From assembly GCA_019455325.1 (NCBI GenBank), contig JACFMQ010000001.1, positions 679,864 through 743,863 on the forward strand: a stretch of 64,000 bases of DNA, in the 5' to 3' direction. Positions 1 to 8,468 of the stretch are shown here, piece by piece (position 1 is the first letter of the stretch; every line of letters starts with the position of its first letter). The position numbers were made by a program, and so were the translations under genes. The notes under the pieces are model-generated. The model was not told where the DNA came from. It worked only from the letters and a program-made list of their open reading frames with translations, and ran no database searches. This stretch comes from Rhodocyclaceae bacterium. Lineage in GTDB: Bacteria; Pseudomonadota; Gammaproteobacteria; Burkholderiales; Rhodocyclaceae.

Positions 1-162
1 ATCGGCTTCTCGCTGGTGCTCGTGCTCTTCGCCGGCATCCGCGAGCGCATCGAGGGCGCCGACGTGCCGGTGCACTTCCGCGGCGTGGCCATCGCCATGA
101 TCACCGCCGGCCTGATGTCGCTGGCCTTCATGGGCTTCGCCGGCCTGGACAAGTACCAATGA
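1..162 (+). CDS. rnfA: RnfA, C-terminal part (Rnf electron transport complex)
   Basis: Open from base 1 to a TGA at 160-162, giving the last 53 residues; the start lies outside the window. The fragment has the RnfA-type end: a hydrophobic helix, a short polar loop ([12 protein letters not shown]), then a final helix ending GFAGLDKYQ. RnfA is an integral membrane subunit of the Rnf (Rsx) complex, which couples ferredoxin and NAD to ion movement or reduces SoxR. Its stop overlaps the rnfB ATG by four bases. Identity rests mainly on position before rnfBCDGE. Confidence 0.85.
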   Translation: MGFSLVLVLFAGIRERIEGADVPVHFRGVAIAMITAGLMSLAFMGFAGLDKYQ

Positions 163-701
163 TCACCGCCATCGCCATCATGGCGCTCGGCGCCGTCGTG
201 CTCGGCGCCGCGCTCGGCTACGCGTCGATCAAGTTCAAGGTCGAGGGCGACCCGCTGGTCGAGAAGATCGAGGCCATCCTACCGCAGACGCAGTGCGGCC
301 AGTGCGGCTACCCCGGCTGCCGGCCCTACGCCGAGGCGATCAACAAGGGCGAGGCCGACATCAACCTGTGCCCGCCGGGCGGCGCCGAGGGCGTGCAGCG
401 GCTGGCCGACCTGCTCGGCCGCGAGGTGAAGCCGCTCGACGCCGAGGAGAAGCCGAAGGCCATCGCCTTCATCGACGAGCAGACCTGCATCGGCTGCACG
501 CTGTGCATCCAGGCCTGCCCGGTCGACGCCATCGTCGGCGCCGCCAAGCAGATGCACACCATCGTTCCCGAGCTGTGCACCGGCTGCGAGCTGTGCGTGC
601 CGCCGTGCCCAGTCGAGTGCATCAGCATGGAGCCGATCGGCGAGAACCTCGACAACTGGAAGTGGAAGTATCCGGTGATCGAACTGAAGAAGGTCGCCTG
701 A
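159..701 (+). CDS. rnfB: RnfB iron-sulfur subunit of the Rnf complex
   Basis: 180 aa. An N-terminal hydrophobic helix (about residues 1-24) anchors the protein. It is followed by the Fe-S cysteine motif CGQCGYPGC (first Cys at residue 46) with a further Cys in NLCPPGG, and then two ferredoxin-type motifs, [12 protein letters not shown] and [12 protein letters not shown], for two [4Fe-4S] clusters. This is the standard RnfB architecture. RnfB is expected to pass electrons between the soluble donor or acceptor and the membrane subunits. The start overlaps rnfA and the stop shares one base with rnfC, so translation is probably coupled. Confidence 0.97.
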   Translation: MITAIAIMALGAVVLGAALGYASIKFKVEGDPLVEKIEAILPQTQCGQCGYPGCRPYAEAINKGEADINLCPPGGAEGVQRLADLLGREVKPLDAEEKPKAIAFIDEQTCIGCTLCIQACPVDAIVGAAKQMHTIVPELCTGCELCVPPCPVECISMEPIGENLDNWKWKYPVIELKKVA

Positions 702-2434
702 TGCTGCAGTTGTTCAAGTTCAAGGGCGGCGTCAAGCCGCAGACCAACAAAACGCAGTCGGTCGGCGAACCGATCGGCGTCGCGCCCCTGCCCTCGCGCC
801 TGTTCGTGCCGCTGCACCAGTCCATCGGCGGCACGCCGCGGCCGCTGGTCGCGGCCGGCGAACGCGTGCTGAAAGGCCAGTTGATCGGCGGCGCCGACGG
901 CTGGATCTCGGCCGCCGTGCACGCGCCGACCTCGGGCACCGTGCGCGCCGTCGCCGAGCACGTCGCCGCGCACCCTTCCGGCCTGACCACGCTTTCCGTC
1001 GAGATCGAGCCGGACGGCCGCGACGAGTGGATCGAGCGCACGCCCATCGATCACGGCGCGCTGGCACCGGAGCGGGTCCGCGAACGCCTGCGCGAGGCCG
1101 GCGTCGTCGGCCTCGGCGGCGCCGTGTTCCCGACGCACGGCAAGCTGACCGCGTCGAAGACCGTGCCCATGGAGGAACTGGTGATCAACGGCGCCGAGTG
1201 CGAGCCGTACATCACCTGCGACGACCTGCTGATGCGCGAGCGCGCCGAGGAGATCGTGCGCGGCGTCGGCGTCTTCCGCGACCTGCTGCAGCCGAAGCGC
1301 GTGCTCATCGGCATCGAGGACAACAAGCCGGAGGCCGTGGCCGCATTGCAGGCAGCGGCGGCGAAGCTCGGCGAGAACTTCGCGGTGGTCGCCGTGCCGA
1401 CGCGCTACCCGGCCGGCGGCGCCAAGCAGTTGATCCGCGTGCTCACCGGCAAGGAAGTGCCTTCGACCAAGCGTTCGACCGACCTCGGCGTGCAGTGCTT
1501 CAACGTCGCCACCGCTTACACTGCGTGGCGCGCCGTCGCGCACGGCGAGCCGGTGGTCTCGCGCATCGTCACGCTCACCGGCAACGTCGAGCGGCCGCGC
1601 AACTGGGAGGCGCTGCTCGGCACGCCGCTCGCCGAGTTCGTCGCGCTCGGCGGCCCGAAGCCCGACACCGACGGCTACCTCATGGGCGGCCCGATGATGG
1701 GCTTCGCCATGCCGACCATGGACGCGCCGCTGGTCAAGGCCACCAACTGCATCATCGCCTCGTCGCCGGCGCTGTTCCCGCCGAAGGCGCCGGAGATGCC
1801 GTGCATCCGCTGCGGCGAATGCGCCAAGGTCTGCCCGCACGAGCTGCAGCCCTTCGAGCTGTACTGGTTCGCGCGTGCCAAGAACTTCGGCAAGACGCAG
1901 GAGTACCACATCTTCGACTGCATCGAGTGCGGCTGCTGCAGCTTCGTCTGCCCGTCGCGCATCCCGCTGGTGCAGTACTTCCGCTTCGCCAAGAGCGAAA
2001 TCTGGGCGCGCGAGAAGGAGAAGAACGCCGCCGACCAGGCAAAGGCGCGCTTCGAGTGGAAGACCGCGCGCGAGGAGCGCGAAAAGGCCGAGAAGGCGGA
2101 GAAGCTGGCCAAGGCCGCGGCCGCGCAGGCGGCGAAGAAGGCGGCGGAAGCCGCCGCCGCTGCGGCCGGCGAAGCGGCCCCGGCGCCGGCCGCAGCAGAA
2201 GCAGCGACAAACGTCCCGGCGGCGACGAATCCCCCGCTCGACGCAGAAGCCGCGAAGAAGGCCGCCATCGCCGCCGCGCTCGAACGCGCCCGCGCGCAGC
2301 GCGCCGCCGTCGAACCGAAGAACGTCGACCGCCTGACGCCGGCGCAGCAGAAGGACATCGCCGAGGTCGACGCACGCCGCCAGCAGGCCGGCATCGAAGC
2401 GCCGCCCACCGCGCCCGAGGAATCGCAGCCGTGA
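701..2434 (+). CDS. rnfC: RnfC, NADH/Fe-S subunit of the Rnf complex
   Basis: 577 aa from the ATG that overlaps the rnfB stop. The central flavin/NADH-binding type region contains a Gly-rich segment (GLGGAVFPTHGK). Two [4Fe-4S] motifs follow, CIRCGECAKVCP from residue 368 and CIECGCCSFVCP from residue 407. The last ~120 residues are an Ala/Lys/Glu-rich, probably helical tail, a low-complexity extension seen in many RnfC proteins and variable in length. RnfC is the peripheral subunit thought to react with NADH. Stop and next start overlap (GTGATGG). Confidence 0.97.
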   Translation: MLQLFKFKGGVKPQTNKTQSVGEPIGVAPLPSRLFVPLHQSIGGTPRPLVAAGERVLKGQLIGGADGWISAAVHAPTSGTVRAVAEHVAAHPSGLTTLSVEIEPDGRDEWIERTPIDHGALAPERVRERLREAGVVGLGGAVFPTHGKLTASKTVPMEELVINGAECEPYITCDDLLMRERAEEIVRGVGVFRDLLQPKRVLIGIEDNKPEAVAALQAAAAKLGENFAVVAVPTRYPAGGAKQLIRVLTGKEVPSTKRSTDLGVQCFNVATAYTAWRAVAHGEPVVSRIVTLTGNVERPRNWEALLGTPLAEFVALGGPKPDTDGYLMGGPMMGFAMPTMDAPLVKATNCIIASSPALFPPKAPEMPCIRCGECAKVCPHELQPFELYWFARAKNFGKTQEYHIFDCIECGCCSFVCPSRIPLVQYFRFAKSEIWAREKEKNAADQAKARFEWKTAREEREKAEKAEKLAKAAAAQAAKKAAEAAAAAAGEAAPAPAAAEAATNVPAATNPPLDAEAAKKAAIAAALERARAQRAAVEPKNVDRLTPAQQKDIAEVDARRQQAGIEAPPTAPEESQP

Positions 2435-3456
2435 TGGATTTCAGCACCCCGCCCTACCTGCTCAACAACGCCAGCGTGCAGCGCGTCATGCTGCAGGTGC
2501 TGGCCGCGCTGCTGCCGGGCATCGGCGCCTACGTCTGGATCTTCGGGCCGATCGTCCTCGTCCAGATCGCGCTGGCCACGGCCACGGCGCTCGCCGCCGA
2601 GGCGGCGATGCTGAGGCTGCGCGAGAAGCCGCTCGCGCCGTTCCTTACCGACGGCAGCGCCGTCGTCACCGCCTGGCTGATCGCCCTCGCCTTCCCGCCG
2701 CTGGCGCCGTGGTGGCTGATCGTCACCGGCACGCTGTTCGCCGTCGTCATCGCCAAGCACCTCTACGGCGGCCTCGGCCAGAATCCGTTCAACCCGGCGA
2801 TGATCGCCTTCGCCGTGTGCATCGTCTCCTTCCCGGCGCTCATGTCGCAGTGGCCGCCGGCCGCGCTGGACCTCGGCTTCGCCGAACAGGCGCGCATCGT
2901 CTTCGGCCTGGCGCCGCGCGTCGATGCGATCGTCGGCGCCACCCCGCTCGACGCGCTGAAGACCGGGCTCAAGCTGGAGGAAGGCCGCGTCGGCGTCAGC
3001 CAGTTGCTCGACAACCGCGAGGTGTTCGGCGCCGTCGCCGGCCGCGGCTGGGAATGGGTCACCGCCGGCTACCTGCTCGGCGGCCTCTGGCTGTGGCGGC
3101 GCGGTGTCGTTTCCTGGCACGCGCCGCTCGCCTTCCTCGCCGGCCTGTCGCTGCTCGCCGGCGGCCTCTGGCTGTACGATCCGGCGCAGTTCGCCGATCC
3201 GCTCTTCCACCTCTTCTCCGGCGGCGCCATGCTCGGCGCCTGGTTCATCGTCACCGACCCGGTCTCCGGCTGCACGACGCCGAAGGGCAAGCTGATCTTC
3301 GGCTTTTCCGCCGGCGCGCTCGCCTATGTCATCCGCGTCTTCGGCGGCTATCCGGACGGCGTCGCCTTCGCCGTGCTGCTGCTGAACCTCTGCGCGCCGC
3401 TGATCGACGTCTACACGCAGCCGGCGATCTTCGGCATGAAGGACAAATCGCGATGA
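2434..3456 (+). CDS. rnfD: RnfD, flavinylated membrane subunit of the Rnf complex
   Basis: 340 aa with about nine hydrophobic segments, of the NqrB/RnfD family. The sequence VGATPLDALKTG places Thr170 at the position where the family carries a covalently bound FMN through a phosphodiester bond. This is inferred from the GAT motif and was not tested. The C-terminal part (GCTTPKGKLIFG) is also family-typical. The gene overlaps rnfC and rnfG by one to four bases, within a tightly packed operon. Confidence 0.95.
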   Translation: MDFSTPPYLLNNASVQRVMLQVLAALLPGIGAYVWIFGPIVLVQIALATATALAAEAAMLRLREKPLAPFLTDGSAVVTAWLIALAFPPLAPWWLIVTGTLFAVVIAKHLYGGLGQNPFNPAMIAFAVCIVSFPALMSQWPPAALDLGFAEQARIVFGLAPRVDAIVGATPLDALKTGLKLEEGRVGVSQLLDNREVFGAVAGRGWEWVTAGYLLGGLWLWRRGVVSWHAPLAFLAGLSLLAGGLWLYDPAQFADPLFHLFSGGAMLGAWFIVTDPVSGCTTPKGKLIFGFSAGALAYVIRVFGGYPDGVAFAVLLLNLCAPLIDVYTQPAIFGMKDKSR

Positions 3457-4124
3457 AGAAGCGCGCGCCGACGGCAGCGACGATGGCGCTGCGCACCGCC
3501 GTCATCCTCTTCGTCTTCGTCATCGTGTTCACCGGCGTGCTCGCCGGCACCTACCTGTGGACCAAGCCGGCGCTGGACGCCTCGGCCGCCGAGGAGAAGA
3601 TGAAGCTGATCGACGAGGTGCTGCCGCGCGGCGCCTACGACAACGAGTTGCTCAAGGACGTGCTGACGCTGCCGGCCGAGCCGCTGCTCGGCACCGACGG
3701 GCCGACCGCGCTCTACCGCGCGCGCAAGGGCGGCGAACCGGTGGCGGTGGTCTTCGAGGCGGTGGCGCCGGACGGCTACTCCGGGCGCATTCGCCTGCTC
3801 GTCGCCGTCGGCGCCGACGGCGCCATCGTCGGCGTGCGCGTCAGCCAGCACAAGGAAACGCCCGGTCTCGGCGACTACATCGAGCCGAAGAAGGACAAGA
3901 ACAAGGCGCGCCCGTGGATCACGCAGTTCAACGGCCTGTCCTACGCCGCCGTCAGCGACGCCGAATGGAAGGTGCGGAAGGACGGCGGCCGCTTCGACTT
4001 CGTCGCCGGCGCCACGGTGACGCCGCGCGCCATCGTCAAGGCGGTGCGCAAGGCGACGCGCTTCGCCGCCGAGAACCAGGCGCGGCTCTACGCGCCGAAC
4101 CAGGAAAGCGAGGACAGCCGATGA
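3453..4124 (+). CDS. rnfG: RnfG, covalent-flavin subunit of the Rnf complex
   Basis: 223 aa. One N-terminal membrane helix (about residues 15-36) is followed by a periplasmic FMN-binding domain. The family motif appears as AGATVTPRAIV, with Thr188 as the predicted FMN attachment residue (the usual form is SGATxT). The preceding GLGDYIEPKK segment is also typical. The start overlaps rnfD by four bases (ATGA). Confidence 0.95.
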   Translation: MKKRAPTAATMALRTAVILFVFVIVFTGVLAGTYLWTKPALDASAAEEKMKLIDEVLPRGAYDNELLKDVLTLPAEPLLGTDGPTALYRARKGGEPVAVVFEAVAPDGYSGRIRLLVAVGADGAIVGVRVSQHKETPGLGDYIEPKKDKNKARPWITQFNGLSYAAVSDAEWKVRKDGGRFDFVAGATVTPRAIVKAVRKATRFAAENQARLYAPNQESEDSR

Positions 4125-4801
4125 TCGCCCGCGACGAATTCCGCAGCATCGCCGAGAACGGCGTCTGGAAGCAGAACAGCAGCCTGATCCAGATCCTCGG
4201 CCTGTGCCCGCTGCTGGCGGTGACGACCAACGCGGTGAACGGCATCATGCTGTCGCTGGCGACGATCCTCGTCATGGCCGTCGCCAACGTCGCCGTCGCC
4301 AGCCTGAGGAACCTGATCCCGCACGAGATCCGCATCCCGGTGTTCATCCTGATCATCGCCGCGCTGGTCACCGTCGTCGACCTCGCCTTCAACGTCTTCC
4401 TGCACGAGCTGTACCTCGTGCTCGGCATCTTCATCCCGCTGATCGTCACCAACTGCATCGTGCTCGCCCGCGTCGAGGCCTTCGCCGCCAAGAACCCGCC
4501 GCTGCAGTCGACGCTCGACGGTATCTTCATGGGCGTCGGCATGCTGTGGACGCTGGCGCTGCTCGGCGGCATGCGCGAGTTCTTCGGCGGCGGCACGCTG
4601 TTCGCCGGCATCGACATGGTCTTCCCCTCGCTCTCGCCGCTGCAGCTCCTGCCCGCCGACTACCCCGGCCTGCTGCTCGCCATCCTGCCGCCCGGCGCCT
4701 TCATCCTGCTCGGCTGCATGATCGCCTGGAAGAACTGGGTCGAAGCGCGCGCCGCCAGGCGCCAGGCGCGCGGCGCCGAGCCGGCGGCGGCGGGCGGCTG
4801 A
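4121..4801 (+). CDS. rnfE: RnfE membrane subunit of the Rnf complex
   Basis: 226 aa, almost wholly hydrophobic, with about six membrane helices. The start region (ENGVWKQNSSLIQILGLCPLLAVT) and the internal NCIVLARVEAFA are RnfE/NqrD hallmarks, with the two conserved half-membrane Cys residues present. It is the last gene of the rnfABCDGE set. In many Proteobacteria nth follows directly; here a small toxin-antitoxin remnant lies in between. Confidence 0.96.
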   Translation: MIARDEFRSIAENGVWKQNSSLIQILGLCPLLAVTTNAVNGIMLSLATILVMAVANVAVASLRNLIPHEIRIPVFILIIAALVTVVDLAFNVFLHELYLVLGIFIPLIVTNCIVLARVEAFAAKNPPLQSTLDGIFMGVGMLWTLALLGGMREFFGGGTLFAGIDMVFPSLSPLQLLPADYPGLLLAILPPGAFILLGCMIAWKNWVEARAARRQARGAEPAAAGG

Positions 4802-4880
4802 CGCCCCCGAACGTTCCGCGCTGCCGGCCCCGGTGCTACGATGCATTCGAAGCGACCGGCAACGGATACGGAGAAACACC

Positions 4881-5108
4881 ATGGCTGAACTGTCCAGAAT
4901 CACCATCGAACCAGGCAAGCGCGGTGGGCGTCCCTGCGTTCGCGGGCTGCGGATCACCGTGTGCGACGTCCTGGCGATGCTGGCGGAGAACATGAGCGAA
5001 ACCGAGATCCTGGAGGATTTCCCGGAGCTCGAAGCCGAGGACATCCGCGCCTGCCTGGCTTTCGCCGCCCAACGCGAGCACAACCATTACACGCTCGCGG
5101 TGCAATGA
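4881..5108 (+). CDS. DUF433 antitoxin-like protein
   Basis: 75 aa, starting at an ATG with a weak purine-rich leader. The pattern (ITIEPGKRGGRPCVRGLRITVCDVL, then SETEILEDFPELEAEDIRACLAFAA) is that of DUF433, a small winged-helix family usually acting as antitoxin to a DUF5615 PIN-like toxin encoded just downstream. The family reading is strong; the antitoxin role is inferred from family. The expected partner is only a fragment here, so the gene may be a leftover antitoxin. It separates rnfE from nth, which are normally adjacent. Confidence 0.88.
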   Translation: MAELSRITIEPGKRGGRPCVRGLRITVCDVLAMLAENMSETEILEDFPELEAEDIRACLAFAAQREHNHYTLAVQ

Positions 5109-5227
5109 AGCTGCTGCTCGACGACGACAACCTTTTTCGACGACTGCTTCCCTCTCTGCAACAACAGGTATTGCTGACACGCCCAGGCGGCGTGGCCGCG
5201 CAAACTTGTTTCCATAGCCCCCCATGA
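5105..5227 (+). pseudogene. Truncated DUF5615 (PIN-like) toxin remnant
   Basis: A 40-codon frame whose ATG overlaps the DUF433 stop (ATGA), as in intact DUF433-DUF5615 pairs. It opens MKLLLDDDNLFRRLLPSL, matching the toxin N-terminus (MKLLxDxNLS type, with an acidic residue of the nuclease site). After about 25 residues the reading loses family resemblance and runs into the nth start, with which its stop overlaps. Intact DUF5615 proteins are about 110-120 aa, so two thirds is missing. I read this as a deletion that disabled the toxin. Confidence 0.7.
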
Positions 5228-5880
5228 ACGCCGCCAAACGCGCCGAAATCTTCGCCCGCCTCAAGGCCGCCAACCCGGCGCCGACCACCGAACTCGCCTA
5301 CACCTCGCCGTTCCAGTTGCTGATCGCCGTCATCCTCTCGGCGCAGGCCACCGACGTGTCGGTGAACAAGGCGACGAAAAAGCTCTTCGCCGACGCGCCG
5401 ACGCCGGCGGCGGTGGCCGCGCTCGGCGAGGAACGGCTGGCCGACTACATCAGGACCATCGGCCTCTACCGGACCAAGGCGAAGAACGTCATCGCCACCT
5501 GCAATATCCTCCTCGCCCAGCACGGCGGCGAGGTGCCGCGCACGCGCGAGGCGCTGGAGGCGCTGCCCGGCGTCGGCCGCAAGACGGCCAACGTCGTGCT
5601 CAACACCGCCTTCGGCGAGCCGACCATCGCCGTCGACACGCACATCTTCCGCGTCGCCAACCGCACCGGCCTGGCGCCGGGCAAGACGCCGCTGGCGGTC
5701 GAACTCAAGCTGCTAAAATCGGTGCCGGAAGCATACCGACACGACGCGCACCACTGGCTGATCCTGCACGGACGCTACGTGTGCACGGCGCGCCGGCCGC
5801 AGTGCGAACGCTGCCTGATCGTCGACCTCTGCGAGTTCAAGGGGAAGGCGCTGGCCCAATCTCCCGACCCGACGCCATGA
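5224..5880 (+). CDS. nth: Endonuclease III (DNA glycosylase/AP lyase)
   Basis: 218 aa, removing oxidised pyrimidines in base-excision repair. The helix-hairpin-helix LPGVGRKTANVV carries the catalytic Lys120, and VDTHIFRV carries Asp138; both fall at the numbers used for the E. coli enzyme. The C-terminal [4Fe-4S] ligands are C187-x6-C194-x2-C197-x5-C203. Length is standard. The gene follows the Rnf operon as in many Proteobacteria, and its stop overlaps the next ATG. Confidence 0.98.
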   Translation: MNAAKRAEIFARLKAANPAPTTELAYTSPFQLLIAVILSAQATDVSVNKATKKLFADAPTPAAVAALGEERLADYIRTIGLYRTKAKNVIATCNILLAQHGGEVPRTREALEALPGVGRKTANVVLNTAFGEPTIAVDTHIFRVANRTGLAPGKTPLAVELKLLKSVPEAYRHDAHHWLILHGRYVCTARRPQCERCLIVDLCEFKGKALAQSPDPTP

Positions 5881-6944
5881 CCGCCGCCACCGCCCTCATC
5901 ACCGGCAACGAAGCCTCGCCGCAGCTCGCCGAACAGGCCGTGCGGGAAGCCCTCGCGCGCCTCGGCGAGGCGCAGGCCAACGGCGTCATCCTCTTCCTCA
6001 GCCCGGAATTCGCCCGCCACGCGCAGCCAGCGGTGCTCGCCGCCGCTCGCGCCGCGCGCTGCATGCAGGTCTTCGGCGGCATCGCCGCCGGCCTGTGCAC
6101 CGAGGACGGCTGGGCGCTCGACCGGCCGGCGGCGGCGGCCATGACGCTCGGCGGCGGCGTCGCGCTGATGCCGGCGGAGAACGCCGACCACCGGCCGCTG
6201 CTGTGCTGCACCGGCAGCCCCTTCCCCTCAGCCTGGGCGCAGAGCCGGCGCTACGGCATGCTCTTCCACGGTAGCGGCGACGACGGCGCGGTCTGGCACG
6301 GCGGCCGCGTGCTGGCGCAGGGCAGCGCCGAGGCGGCGGTGCGCGGCGCGCACGTCCGCCTCGCCCTGTCCACCGGCCTGCGCCGGCTCGGCGCGGCGCT
6401 GCCCGTGGACCGGCTGCGCGGCTACGACCTGGAGGCGCTCGGCGGCCTGCCGGCGCTCGACTCGCTGCTCGCCCACCTGCCGGCGGACTGGCGGGAGCGC
6501 CTGCCGCTGCACCTGATCAACGTCCTCGTCGACGACCCGGCGGCGCCGGACGGCGTGCAGGCGGCGGCGATCATCTCGGCCAACGCCGACCGCTCGCTGA
6601 CGCTCACCGCGCCGCTGCGCACCGGCCAGGCGCTGACCTGGGCGATCCGCCAGCCGCTCGCCGCCGAGGCCGACATGCAGGCCGTGCTGCAGGACGGCGA
6701 GGCGCCGGACTTCGCCCTCTTCTTTTCCTGCATCGGCCGCGGCCCGTACTTCTACGGCGGCGAGGACCGCGACCTGGCGACGCTGACCGGCCGCCACCCC
6801 GGCCTGCCGGTGCTCGGCGCCTACGGCACCGGGCAGATCGCCTTCCGCGGCGGCAACAGCCGGCAGTTGCACAACGCCGTGGTCACCGCCCTGTTCAACG
6901 ACGCCGACGACGAGACCGACCATGTTGTTCAATCCCAGCCGTGA
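5877..6944 (+). CDS. FIST N/C domain sensory protein
   Basis: 355 aa from the ATG overlapping the nth stop. It shows FIST signatures: an N-terminal domain with FLSPEFARHAQPAVLAAA and GGIAAGLCTEDG, and a C-terminal domain with CIGRGPYFYGGEDRD and LPVLGAYGTGQIAFRGG. FIST proteins are thought to bind small ligands, perhaps amino acids, and usually feed signalling proteins; this one has no attached output domain. It overlaps the downstream DUF1841 gene by 23 bases. Confidence 0.85.
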   Translation: MTAATALITGNEASPQLAEQAVREALARLGEAQANGVILFLSPEFARHAQPAVLAAARAARCMQVFGGIAAGLCTEDGWALDRPAAAAMTLGGGVALMPAENADHRPLLCCTGSPFPSAWAQSRRYGMLFHGSGDDGAVWHGGRVLAQGSAEAAVRGAHVRLALSTGLRRLGAALPVDRLRGYDLEALGGLPALDSLLAHLPADWRERLPLHLINVLVDDPAAPDGVQAAAIISANADRSLTLTAPLRTGQALTWAIRQPLAAEADMQAVLQDGEAPDFALFFSCIGRGPYFYGGEDRDLATLTGRHPGLPVLGAYGTGQIAFRGGNSRQLHNAVVTALFNDADDETDHVVQSQP

Positions 6945-7353
6945 GCAGGTGCGTCGCTTCTTCTGCGACGCCTGGAAGAAGCACCTCGCCCGCTCGGTGC
7001 TCGACGGCGCCGAAGTCACCGCCGTCGACATCATCCTCCGCCACCCCGAATACCACGCGCTGCTGGCAAGCGGCGACGAGGCCGTGGCCCGCGACTGGAC
7101 GCCGGAAGGCGGCGAGATGAATCCCTTCCTGCATCTCTCGCTGCATCTCGCGGTGGCCGAGCAGATCGCCATCGACCAGCCGCCCGGCATCCGCGCCGCC
7201 TGGCAGAAGCTCGCCGCGCGCCGCGACCCGCATGCGGCCGAGCATGTCATCCTCGAATGCCTCGGCGAAACCATCTTCCGCGCGCAGCAGGTCGGCGGCG
7301 GCATGGACGCGCAGGCCTACGTCGAGAGCATCGAACGCGCCGCGCGCGGCTGA
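6922..7353 (+). CDS. DUF1841 family protein
   Basis: 143 aa soluble protein. MLFNPSREQVRRFFCDAWKK and HPEYHALLASGDEA are characteristic of DUF1841, a proteobacterial family of unknown function. The start lies inside the end of the FIST gene, so the two are probably translationally coupled. No catalytic residues can be named. Confidence 0.85.
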   Translation: MLFNPSREQVRRFFCDAWKKHLARSVLDGAEVTAVDIILRHPEYHALLASGDEAVARDWTPEGGEMNPFLHLSLHLAVAEQIAIDQPPGIRAAWQKLAARRDPHAAEHVILECLGETIFRAQQVGGGMDAQAYVESIERAARG

Positions 7354-7385
7354 ACCGAACCAACCCGCCACAGGAGAACCCGCTC

Positions 7386-8468
7386 ATGAGCCAGGAAACC
7401 ACGCTGTTCACCCCGATCCGCCTCGGCGCGCTGCCCCTGCCCAACCGCATCGTCATGGCGCCGCTGACGCGCAACCGCGCGCTCGCCGGCAACGTGCCCG
7501 GCCCACTCGCCGTCACCTACTACCGCCAGCGCGCCACGGCCGGCCTGATCGTCACCGAGGCGTCACCGGTCTGCGCGGAAGGCCACGGCTATCCGCGCAC
7601 GCCGGGCATCCACACGCCGGAACAGGTCGCCGGCTGGCGTGCCGTCACCGACGCGGTGCACGCCGAGGGCGGCCGCATCTTCCTGCAACTATGGCACGTC
7701 GGCCGCATCTCGCACCCCTCGCTGCAGCCGGGCAACGCCGCGCCGGTGGCGCCGTCGGCGCTGAGGCCGGCCGGCCAGGTGTGGACCGGCAGCGGCCTGC
7801 AGGATTACGCGACGCCGCGCGCGCTCGCCCGCGACGAACTGTCCGGCGTCGTCGCCGCCTACCGGCAGGCGGCGGAAAACGCCCGAGCCGCCGGCTTCGA
7901 CGGCGTCGAGGTGCACGGCGCCAACGGCTACCTGCTTGACCAGTTCCTGCGCTCCTCGACCAACCGGCGCGACGACGACTACGGCGGCCCGGTCGAGAAC
8001 CGCGCCCGCCTGCTGCTGGAAGTCGTCCGGGCGGTCACCGACGTGTTCGGCGCGGACCGCGTCGGCGTGCGCCTGTCGCCGGAGAACCGCTTCAACGACA
8101 TCGCCGACGACGACCCGCAGGCCACCTTCGAATACGCCGCGCGCGCCCTCGCACCGCTCGGCCTCGCCTACCTGCACGTGCTCGAAGGCGACATGACCGG
8201 GCAATCCGCGCCGGCCGTCGACTACGCGAAGATCAAGGCCGCCTTCGCCGGGCCGTACATGGCGAACAACGGCTACGACCAGGCGCGCGCCACGGCGGCC
8301 ATCGCCGCCGGCCGTGTCGACCTCGTCGCCTTCGGTCGCCCGTTCATCTCGAACCCTGACCTGCCGGCGCGCTTCGCCGCCGGCGCGCCGCTCGCCGAGG
8401 CCGACGCGAAGACTTTCTACAGCGGCGAGGAAAAAGGCTACGTCGACTACCCGGCGCTGGAGCAATGA
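7386..8468 (+). CDS. Old Yellow Enzyme family FMN oxidoreductase (NemA-like)
   Basis: 360 aa TIM barrel. The ATG is preceded by an AGGAGAA ribosome binding site. Motifs in order are MAPLTRNRA, YYRQRATAGLIVTEASPV, FLQLWHVGRISH, and EVHGANGYLLDQFLRSSTN followed by RRDDDYGGPVENRARL, the NemA/XenB-type OYE signature. These enzymes reduce activated alkenes, N-ethylmaleimide, nitroesters or nitroaromatics with NAD(P)H. The in vivo substrate cannot be read from sequence. The stop overlaps the MoxR gene start. Confidence 0.93.
   Translation: MSQETTLFTPIRLGALPLPNRIVMAPLTRNRALAGNVPGPLAVTYYRQRATAGLIVTEASPVCAEGHGYPRTPGIHTPEQVAGWRAVTDAVHAEGGRIFLQLWHVGRISHPSLQPGNAAPVAPSALRPAGQVWTGSGLQDYATPRALARDELSGVVAAYRQAAENARAAGFDGVEVHGANGYLLDQFLRSSTNRRDDDYGGPVENRARLLLEVVRAVTDVFGADRVGVRLSPENRFNDIADDDPQATFEYAARALAPLGLAYLHVLEGDMTGQSAPAVDYAKIKAAFAGPYMANNGYDQARATAAIAAGRVDLVAFGRPFISNPDLPARFAAGAPLAEADAKTFYSGEEKGYVDYPALEQ

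Noticed and set aside
1027-2430. Long alternative frame across rnfC
   Set aside because: Arg-rich shadow of rnfC; only its final part, in frame with rnfD, is real.
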